From NCBI GenBank assembly GCA_029204225.1, contig CM055106.1, positions 772,711-836,710 of the forward strand: DNA of 64,000 nt, given 5' to 3'. The position numbers and the translations under genes were made by a program. The notes under the pieces were generated by a model. It had not been told where the DNA came from, did not search any database, and saw only the letters and a program-made list of their open reading frames with translations. This document shows, in pieces, positions 57,001 to 64,000 of this stretch (the stretch's first letter is position 1; each line of letters starts with the position of its first letter). The DNA is from Diphasiastrum complanatum. Its lineage: Eukaryota > Streptophyta > Lycopodiopsida > Lycopodiales > Lycopodiaceae.

Positions 57001-57600
57001 CATCTCGACCGAAGGAAACCGTCACACCTCAACCGGACCCTTCAGTCCAAATTTCAACCGGAGTGCTTAGTCCAAATTCGACCGGAGCATTGCCATCAAT
57101 TCTCAACCAAAGCATTTCTTTCGCACCTCAACCAGAGTGTTCAGTCAAAACTCGACCGCAGCACTGCCATCAATTCTCAATCGGAGCATTTCGTTCGCAT
57201 CTCAACCGGAGTGCTCAATAAAAAAACTCGACTGGAGCACTACCATCACATCTCAACTGGAGCATTTTGCTCACATCTCAATCGGAGTGTTTAGTCCAAT
57301 CTCGACCGAAGCACTCTGTTCAGATCTCGACCGAAGCACTTCTGTCAGATCTCGACCGAAGCATTTCGTTCATATCTCAACCGAAGAACTCTGCTCAGAT
57401 CTCGACCGGAGCACTCTTCTCAAATCTCAACCGGAGCACTCTGCTTAAATCTCAATGGAACACTGCTCTTGAATCTCAACCGGAGGCTACAGTCACCTCT
57501 CAACCGATGGCCTACTTCCAGTCTCAACCGGAGCCGGACCCCTATCAAATTTCAACCGGAGCCGCAGTCTCACTCAAGTTCCGACCGATGCACATCCATC
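57001..57600 (+). repeat. 25-bp repeat array before gag of Gypsy-2
   Basis: About 23 consecutive units of about 25 bp, consensus CRACCGRAGCACTCTGYTCA then RATCT. Units 4-12 form a clear 75-bp higher-order repeat (three units; compare 57111, 57185 and 57261). Homologous with 11048-11265 and 11917-12290 in Gypsy-1. Confidence 0.92.
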
Positions 57601-57786
57601 CTTGACCGTCACAAACCGCAGTAGACCGCAATATTACTGTTTACGGCCTTCAACAACCTCCATCGACCATCCCAAACCGAAATCAACCCGTAACAGACCA
57701 CAACAACCGCATTTCGACAACCGTATCCACAATAACCAGAGTGCACGAGTTTATTTCCACAATCCTATGACACTCTACGAGTTGTC
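57601..57786 (+). other. leader between the array and gag ATG
   Basis: C/A-rich, with decayed array-like pieces such as 'ccgcagtagaccgc' and 'aaatcaacccg'. No ORF supported. Confidence 0.5.
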
Positions 57787-59290
57787 ATGGATTTCCCTAA
57801 CGATCCGAATACTATAGATAACTATCCACTAGAGATGGTCTCCCCATCTACCGAACAAACTCGATTTAACAAGTATTCCAGGATGAAATCCCAAGTCCCA
57901 TTCGACAGATGGGAACCTACGCGTTATGAAGCTACATACGAACGACCACAATTCCATGCTGCCGAATCATCCCATGCAAGAGCTCACTTAAACGGAGCTT
58001 TTGCAAATAATGTTCCACGTACTGAAAAAAGGACCCCAAAGCTAGACTTACCTAAGTACGATGGTAACACTGATCCTTAGAGATTTTTCCAAGTCTTGGA
58101 GAATGCCTGTGACGTCTACGGCGAGACATCACCAGAGGCCATGGTACAGCTCTTCTCGATGACCATGATCAATCGCGCACGAGAGTGGTTTTTTAACCGT
58201 GATCGTGAAGATAAACGTGACTGGTTACTCTTGAAAGAGGCATTTATCAAACGGTTCAACCTTTTCGCTTGATAGAAAGTCCTTTTGTCAAGCTAAGTAA
58301 TATCAAAATGACAAAAGACGAAAAAGTACGTGATTATATCGAACGATTTAAATGATTAAAAATTCAGGTACAAGAGCAACCTACCGAGTCCATGCTCATC
58401 ATTCGGTTTCTCGTTGGACTTCCCCGATGGATCATACGTGAACTTCGTTCCAATGATGAATATACATCATTGAAACAAGTCATGTCTGATGCCATTTGAG
58501 AAGAAGACGAGGGCTCAGATGTTGAGGAACCACGAGAACGAAGAGCACATCGTGTTGTCCAAAAAGCTCGACCAAACGATGACACACGAGAACAATTATG
58601 GAAAACACAGATGGAGTTGCTTAACCAGCAACACCAACAACAGATGGAGAAACTCACAAAAGAGCTTCAAAACACTCTTAAGTCTATCCAAAGTTCGATG
58701 CCAAGTCAGTTATCCACTGGCCAAATCCATCATAGACGAGAGAACACGTGGTGCCCTCACTGTCGAGGTACACACACTGGCAATGAGTGCCCTTTATACC
58801 AACCGGTCCCAGATACCTCCTTGATCAAATGTGAAATCTGCGACTTTATGGGGCATACCTCCCTTTATTGCTATTATAACCCGATGAATCAGCCTCACAA
58901 CTAGTCAGAAAGACATTATCAACCTCCTCGACAACCATTTGTTTAACAGCAACACACACGTCCTATCCACCATGAAACAACCAGATCCATATACAAGAGT
59001 TGTCCAGACAACCTAGACATGAACCTCAACAACACCTGGCACTCTTAGGACCACCACCACGAGGACAACAGGATCTAGGAGCACAAAAACATAGACATCC
59101 TTGAGAGTCTGCACACACACACCTGGTAGAAAACTCCTACGATCAAACATATCATCATGATCCATCAATTCCATCATCTAGACATCACTAGTCTCCAACC
59201 GACAACTCATGCTCGTGCAAACAAACTGAGTATTCCACACCACAAGAAAACCCAACTCAGCTAGCCATCCAAGATGGTTACACTATCGCC
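57787..59290 (+). pseudogene. Gypsy-2 gag
   Basis: ATG at 57787: MDFPNDPNTIDNY, then KLDLPKYDGNTDP and a TAG (58078), followed by RFFQVLENACDVYGE and AREWFFNRDREDKRDW, a retrotransposon-gag capsid domain. A frameshift near 58262 leads to PFVKLSNIKMTKDEKVRDYI. After a Gln-rich coiled region (QQHQQQMEKLTKELQNTLKS) come CPHCRGTHTGNEC and CEICDFMGHTSLYC, two zinc-knuckle-like clusters. From 58900 to 59290 the frame is full of stops. Gypsy-1 lacks this part altogether. Confidence 0.8.
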
Positions 59291-59299
59291 ACCGGACCC

Positions 59300-60268
59300 A
59301 TGAGCAACCACTGCTTTATTTGTGGCGAAACAGGACATTTCATGGTTGACTGTAAAGTTAAAAACCAATACCATGCAGAATGTCCCGACTGTGTTCGCAA
59401 ACATAGCTTCAAAGACTGTCCTAAACAACCTAACAGGATCCTTCCAGCACGTCATATCACATCTGGACCTGTTAGAGTTCTTACTAGAGCACAACGCCAA
59501 CAACAAAAACAGCAGCAAAACCATGGACAATCAGCTGACCCACATGGAAGCCATTTGACGGCCTCCACATTACCAAAAGATTACCCAGACCCAAAAGTGG
59601 AACAAAGGCAATACAACGCATTTCAAGATGAATTTTTGCGAGAGGAAGAACAGACAGACAGTCCGTTATCAGCTCATATCCCCAAAAAAGAGCAAATCCT
59701 CCAGGGACTTGGAGTATTTTCTGACCTCCTGCAAGCTCACCTCACAATGTCGTTCCATAGTGCTATCAAATCCTTCACCGGACTTCAACGTTATATCCAC
59801 CGTAGTTTTCAGCTGCCTCCTATTCCTGATGAACAGCGAAAATTAGCGATTCCTAGAATTTCTCATATTCTTATGAATCTGATGAATATAAGTGTTGCTA
59901 AGGGGAATAGCATCACACTACCCTTGTCCTATAAAGATTATCCCACAGTATCTGCTATCCTTGATAGCGGATCAGGCGTCAATATAATTGCTTTGTCATT
60001 GGCAAAGTCAGGGGGCTTCAATACCCTCGATCAACCACGATATAAATTTCGTATGGCTGATCAACGAGTTACCGAACCTGCTGGTCATTTATCAAATATA
60101 AAAGTTCGAATTGCAGGTGTCAAGTTTATCATCAATTGTGTCATCTTAGACCTAACAGAAGATGCCAATACGTATAAACTCCTTCTTGGTACACCCTGGC
60201 TCCAGATGGCAGGTGTTGTCCAAGACTGGAAGAACAGCAATATTACCTTTGGCAACCACGATAAATGA
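59300..60268 (+). CDS. Gypsy-2 zinc knuckle and aspartic protease
   Basis: 322-codon open frame. It begins MSNHCFICGETGHFMVDC (CCHC knuckle) with a second cluster CPDCVRKHSFKDCP, then a basic Gln-rich stretch, then the retropepsin-like protease: LPLSYKDYPTVSAILDSGSG with the active-site DSG, FRMADQRVTEPAGHL and the C-terminal hydrophobic motif LLLGTPWLQMAG. All the motifs of the gag-polyprotein protease family are kept. In the original element this was part of a longer gag-pol frame; a TGA at 60268 now closes it. Gypsy-1 has DSR at the same site. Confidence 0.85.
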   Translation: MSNHCFICGETGHFMVDCKVKNQYHAECPDCVRKHSFKDCPKQPNRILPARHITSGPVRVLTRAQRQQQKQQQNHGQSADPHGSHLTASTLPKDYPDPKVEQRQYNAFQDEFLREEEQTDSPLSAHIPKKEQILQGLGVFSDLLQAHLTMSFHSAIKSFTGLQRYIHRSFQLPPIPDEQRKLAIPRISHILMNLMNISVAKGNSITLPLSYKDYPTVSAILDSGSGVNIIALSLAKSGGFNTLDQPRYKFRMADQRVTEPAGHLSNIKVRIAGVKFIINCVILDLTEDANTYKLLLGTPWLQMAGVVQDWKNSNITFGNHDK

Positions 60269-61114
60269 GTCACGGTTGACTCAAATGGCCATATCAAGCC
60301 CGCCAAGGTATACGATGATTGGTCATCTACAACATATGACGAATCAGATAGTGTTCCGATCCAACCAAAAGGCCACTATACACGAACCACGGACATAATC
60401 AATTGGGGTCATGCACTAGCTACCGTGGACTGTGCGGATTCCAATCGATGTCGTAACGAAACGGCTATAGAAGATGTGGATATTCTTCCATCTTCTACGG
60501 ACATTGACACACCCATCATCCCCCTTATGATGATAGAACCCATTCCTATAGCTTGGTGCCCAGGAGAACCTAGTGTCTCTACTGCAAATGTTTCGGAAGA
60601 AGGTATTCTTTCCATGGATGATGTCGAAATGACGGATGATCATGTACTCCTCTATCTAGATGCTCAATGTTATCCGTCCAAAGTCATTCCTAAGGAGATC
60701 AAGTCACCAGGACCGTTGGCTCATGTCCAACTAACATCCAAAGTACCAAACATATAGGCCCAAAACCAAAGTATATACTTGGGACGTGTATCCCGATGAA
60801 GTCTGGGATACAATCAACAACGATATGGTAAGTGAGGCCACAACACCACCCATTCAAAAACCACAAAAACCTCGGTTACAAAAAAATAACATTATTGATA
60901 CAAAACTAACCGAGCGACAAAAACAGATGCGTGCGAAGCTTAAACAGCCAATCAAGCCCTTGTCAAAGGGGACAGACAACAACTAGATGACGTTGTTATC
61001 CAGTTACCGTAGCCACATCCAGAACCTACACCAAGTTTCAATTCCTTTGAAGGACCCGCTAAGACAATTCCACTAAACCTTAAAGATCCTGACGAGGACA
61101 TAGATCGAATAGTT
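60269..61114 (+). pseudogene. Gypsy-2 protease-RT linker
   Basis: Acidic, low-complexity linker: DDVEMTDDHVLLYLDAQCYP, YPDEVWDTINNDMVSEATTP, KLTERQKQMRAKLKQP. Same as 23646-22930 (-) in Gypsy-1. Broken by stops at 60268, near 60757 and 60986. No enzymatic motif; probably tether or cleavage region. Confidence 0.75.
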
Positions 61115-62059
61115 CATGTTGGTGCACATTTGTCATCAACCCAACTGTCTGACCTAAAAACTTTATTATGCAAATATAGGGATGTATCTGCATGGAATTA
61201 TACCGAGATGAAAGGAATCCTCCCTGAAATAGTAGTACATCGGATTCCTCTAGAAGACAATGCTAAGCCTGTTAGGGCTAAACCTTACCACAGTAACCCA
61301 GTCTATTGTGAGAGGATCGACGAAGATATTAAGAAATTGCTGGATGCTGACTTCATTTATGAAGTCCAACATACTGATTGGGTATCACCCATTGTGGTTG
61401 TACCTAAGAAAAATGGCAAGCTTCGTATCTATGTTGACCTCAAGAACCTTAATGCGATTACAAAGAAAGACCATTTTCCCTTGCCCCTAACGACCCAAAT
61501 ATTAGAGGAAATGGCAGGAGCTTTCAGCTTCTTGGATGGGTTCAGCGGCTATTTTCTTGTTCAAATAGCCCCTGAAGATAAACATAAAACGGCTTTTGCC
61601 ACAGAGTGTGCGTTTACGCTTATAACGTTATGCCTTTTGGCTTATGTAACGCCCCCTCAACATTCCAACGGGTCATGCAACTAGCCTTTCAAGATATGTT
61701 ACATCGGGTTGTGGAGATTTATCTCGACGATCTAGGTGTACATTCTTCCACTGTTACGCACCTAGACGCCTTGGAGAAAATCTTCATTCGCTGTCGTAGG
61801 TTCGGCATCTTACTAATCCCTGGTAAATGCCATATATGGATCACCCACGGGGTTGTACTCGGGCATATAATATTAGAGGACGATATTTCTATCGACCCGT
61901 CAAAAATCAAGGTTATCGTAGACATGCCCCTACCTGCAACAGTAAAGGAAGTACATGTCTTCCTCGGTCATACCAACTACTATCGCATCTTTATAGTCGA
62001 CTATGCCGGCAACGCAACCCTAAACCCTAAACCCTAAACCCTATCTCGTTTATTTAGTT
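61115..62059 (+). pseudogene. Gypsy-2 reverse transcriptase
   Basis: DLKTLLCKYRDVSAWNYTEM, HTDWVSPIVVVPKKNGKLRI, FSFLDGFSGYFLVQIAPED (first catalytic Asp kept), then a frameshift near 61607 into NVMPFGLCNAPSTFQRV and VVEIYLDDLGVHS (YLDD at about 61716-61727), FLGHTNYYRIFIVDYAG. Near 62016 a telomere-like insert destroys the frame before RNase H. Apart from the frameshift and insert all motifs are good, in contrast to Gypsy-1. Confidence 0.9.
62016..62043 (+). repeat. interstitial telomere-type repeat (CCCTAAA)n inside RT
   Basis: Reads AACCCTAAACCCTAAACCCT then AAACCCTA, almost four units of the plant telomere repeat. The sister sequence in Gypsy-1 goes from GGCAAGGCACG directly to CCTCGTTTATTT, without any such repeat, so the unit array was added to Gypsy-2. 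Confidence 0.92.
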
Positions 62060-63352
62060 GTGGTAAATCCTCGATGGACCGAAGAACGAATTAAGGCCTT
62101 TGAGGAGTTGAAGATAGCACTCACAACGGCTCCCATACTCCGCTCGCCAGATTACACAAAAGAATTCCATGTGCATACTGACGCAAGTAAGTATGCCATT
62201 GGGGGCCTTCTTGTACAACCGGCCGAGTATGGCAAGGACTTTTCCATACGTTTCTTAAGCAGACAACTGGTGCCTACTGAAATAAACTATACCACTATCG
62301 AGAGAGAAGCATTGGCAATGGTCTATGCGGTACAACAACTACGACATTATTTATTAGCCCAGACCTTTGCTTTCTACACAGACCATCAAGCACTCCTATA
62401 TATCATTAATAAGTCCTGTAAGATGGGCCAAATAGCTCGATGGCTACTAATTTTGGAGAAATTTAATTTCCATATAGTTGTTCAGAAAGGGTCCCAACAT
62501 TTCATGGCGGATCACCTTTCCAGACTACCAAGTGCTGAAAAAGCAACTGCACCAGTCAATGATGATCTTCCTGATGCATACCTTTTTCAGATCGATGCCA
62601 CACCTCTATGGGCTGAGGAGATCACTCAGTTCCTCAGAACAGGCCGACTAAAAGAAGGCCTGAGTACAACGGAAAAAAGAAAATTTTTAATAAAAGCAGC
62701 GCCCTTTCAGTTAATTGCGGGACAACTTTACAAAAGGGGCGTTGACGACATTATTCAACAATGTGCTTATGAATCTAAGATACGACCGATAATATCTCAG
62801 GCTCATGAGGGCATTGGAGGTGGCCACTTTTCTGCTAAAGCCACAACAAAGATTATCCTTCGAGCAAGATTGTGGTGGCCATCTTTGTTTAAAGACACGT
62901 TTGCTGTCATTAAAGCATGTGATGTCTGTCAAAGAGCAAAGAAAAATACCAAAGCAGACTTCACACCATTGACTCCCATTATAGAAGACGAAGCCTTCCA
63001 TAAGTGGAGGATTGACTTTGTTGGACCCATTAGTCCAGCAGCGAAACATATCCAAGCTCGATACATCCTCATAGCCACAGATTACGCCACTAAGTGGGTA
63101 GAGGCCCGAGCAACGAAGGACGCCAACACAAAAACAGTTGCACGTTTTCTTTACGAAAACATTATTACCCGTTTTCGCTGTCCCATTGAGCTTGTTAGTG
63201 ATCGCGGCACGCATTTTTTAAATGTTGTCGTTGATAATCTCCTACGCCATTACCTTGTCGTTCACAGAAAAAGTACACCGTACTATCCTAGATGTAATGG
63301 CCAAGCTGAATCAACTAACAAGACGATCTGTAAAATTCTAACCAAGATAGTT
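62060..63352 (+). pseudogene. Gypsy-2 RNase H and integrase, truncated at the end
   Basis: Open for 430 codons. RNase H: FHVHTDASKYAIGGLLVQP, NYTTIEREALAMVYAVQQ, FYTDHQALLYIINKS, HFMADHLSRLPS. Integrase: GIGGGHFSAKATTKIILRAR, LWWPSLF, CDVCQRAKK; core WRIDFVGPISP (Asp), ELVSDRGTHF (Asp), CNGQAESTNK (Glu). The active-site residues are all present. At 63352, after KILTKIVET, the frame passes into the 25-bp array, so the integrase C-terminal domain is deleted; the open frame to 63517 after that point is array read-through. Confidence 0.9.
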
Positions 63353-63460
63353 GAAACCCTTTCACATCTCAACCGAAGCCACTCCATCAGATCTCAACCG
63401 GAGCCCAACCCTTCACATCTCAATCGACGCCCTTTCCACTATCTCAGCTCTCAACCGAAG
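63353..63460 (+). repeat. short 25-bp repeat block before the aORF of Gypsy-2
   Basis: About four units (cacatctcaaccgaagcc-like), matching the last units of block 2 in Gypsy-1 (11150-11048). The left side is joined to integrase by the deletion. Confidence 0.85.
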
Positions 63461-63485
63461 CAATTTTTTCTTCCATTTTCCAACC

Positions 63486-64000
63486 ATGTCGTCCAACCCC
63501 AATTCAAGTTCAGATGATCCCAAAGCAAGCAAGCTCGATATCCAGCTGTGCAAGCTTGACCTTACAGAGATGTAGACTTGGTACCAACAGGCGGAGTCCT
63601 TCTTCAAGGAAATTGAATTTCAGATCCCTGTCTTGACAGGTTATAAAAGCCCATATCTGGTACACATGGCATATGCCAATTATCATACCACGACAAAATT
63701 ATGTCAGATCATAGTTCCTCCTATTAGGAATTATGTCTACAACGTATCCTTTGCGGCAGCTAACTTGCAACCTTATGGTTTCCCACAAGGGCCAAACACT
63801 GTCACACGGACACTCCAGAAGATAGAGCAAATGACATATTTCAAATATATTGATCCCTCTATGACCAAGTGGAAGAACAAGGATGGGTACAGGCTGGAAG
63901 CAATCAACAACAAGCAACTTCAAGTAGCATGTGCATATGTCACCAGATGCACACAAAAGCCTCAAATGAAAGTGTTGAGGGTACCCATGTCCCTGTTTCA
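63486..64000 (+). pseudogene. Gypsy-2 extra ORF (aORF), N-terminal part, runs off the window
   Basis: ATG at 63486, MSSNPNSSSDDPKASKLDIQ, then a TAG at 63573-63575 and, in the same frame, TWYQQAESFFKEIEFQIPVL, the conserved PYLVHMAYANYHTT, QPYGFPQGPNTVTRTLQKIE and QKPQMKVLRVPMSLF at the window end. It is homologous to 11003-10500 (-) and shows that the Gypsy-1 version has a frameshift at about 10930. Apart from the TAG the frame is open for its visible 171 codons. Substitutions between the copies leave most protein residues unchanged (e.g. IDLFVTKWKNKDG versus IDPSMTKWKNKDG). Confidence 0.75.

Larger units (their letters stand above)
56514..64000 (+). mobile_element. Gypsy-2: sister of Gypsy-1, continuing past the window
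   Basis: Order: truncated LTR, 25-bp array (57001-57600), gag (57787 on), protease (59300-60268), linker, RT (61115-62037), RNase H and integrase (62060-63352), a short 25-bp array (63360-63450) and the start of the extra ORF (63486 to window end). At 63352 integrase jumps straight into the array; in Gypsy-1 the integrase C-terminus and about 1.4 kb of spacer lie between. No large insertions are nested in it, which makes it the reference for dissecting Gypsy-1. Confidence 0.85.

Noticed and set aside
57001-57600. CRISPR-like array
   Set aside because: Units are contiguous with no unique spacers, higher-order periods exist, and the context is a plant retrotransposon.
57137-57605. ORFs of 100+ codons across the 25-bp array (also 10890-11381 and 11793-12215 on the minus strand), with repeating ISTGA / SQPK / LNRS words
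   Set aside because: 25 bp is not a multiple of three and the unit lacks stop codons in all sense frames, so open frames arise automatically. The amino-acid words are the three frames of the same DNA unit.

Overview
The window looks like nuclear DNA of a land plant with a large, repeat-rich genome. The support is plant-type Copia and Gypsy LTR retrotransposons with initiator-tRNA-Met primer sites, a plant hAT transposase, a fragment matching the N-terminus of plant S6 kinase, and a short CCCTAAA array (the plant telomere unit). I cannot name the species. I saw no rRNA or tRNA genes, no organellar genes and no intact host gene. Nearly everything recognisable is transposon DNA of different ages, often nested.

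Layout. 0.5-3.6 kb: decayed Copia (+). 3.6-6.7 kb: unassigned AT-rich DNA with small unrecognised ORFs. 6.7-25.0 kb: 'Gypsy-1' (-), a long Ty3/Gypsy element with an LTR at its 3' end, a very large extra ORF (aORF) after pol, and arrays of a 25-bp repeat between pol and the aORF. Two later insertions interrupt it: a probable solo LTR (14330-15420, duplication GGAGA) and a complete, open Copia (16477-22906, duplication GACAG, nearly identical LTRs, one 1,317-codon ORF). 25.0-28.4 kb: 5' end of another Copia (-), AT-rich DNA that may be its LTR, and the last codons and polypurine tract of an Athila/Tat-like Gypsy (+). 31.1-32.2 kb: S6 kinase N-terminal fragment beside a Copia gag remnant on the same strand. 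33.8-37 kb: 3' part of a second aORF-bearing retroelement, with polypurine tract and LTR. 37.7-47.4 kb: three pieces of one Copia family (37.7-39.5 +, 44.3-45.9 -, 46.6-47.4 +), a spliced hAT transposase (40.1-43.3 -) and an LTR of the Gypsy-1 type. 47.4-52.4 kb: a different Gypsy (-) with gag, RT, RNase H, primer site and LTR. 52.4-54.0 kb: Gypsy fragment (+). 54.0-56.5 kb: Copia gag-protease (+). 56.5-64.0 kb: 'Gypsy-2' (+), sister of Gypsy-1, with truncated LTR, 25-bp array, gag, protease, RT, RNase H, integrase, a second short array and the start of the same aORF, which runs off the window.

How the parts work together. In each retroelement gag forms the particle, protease matures it, RT/RNase H copies the RNA and integrase inserts the copy. 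Only the Copia at 17127-21080 keeps all of these open. The Gypsy-1/Gypsy-2 family is the most unusual content: it pairs a standard gag-pol with an array of 25-bp units before gag and again after pol, and with a downstream ORF of roughly 1,100 codons (N-terminal globular part, Pro/Thr-rich linker, coiled coil, C-terminal domain). The C-terminal motif of that ORF recurs in the unrelated-looking element at 34-36.5 kb.
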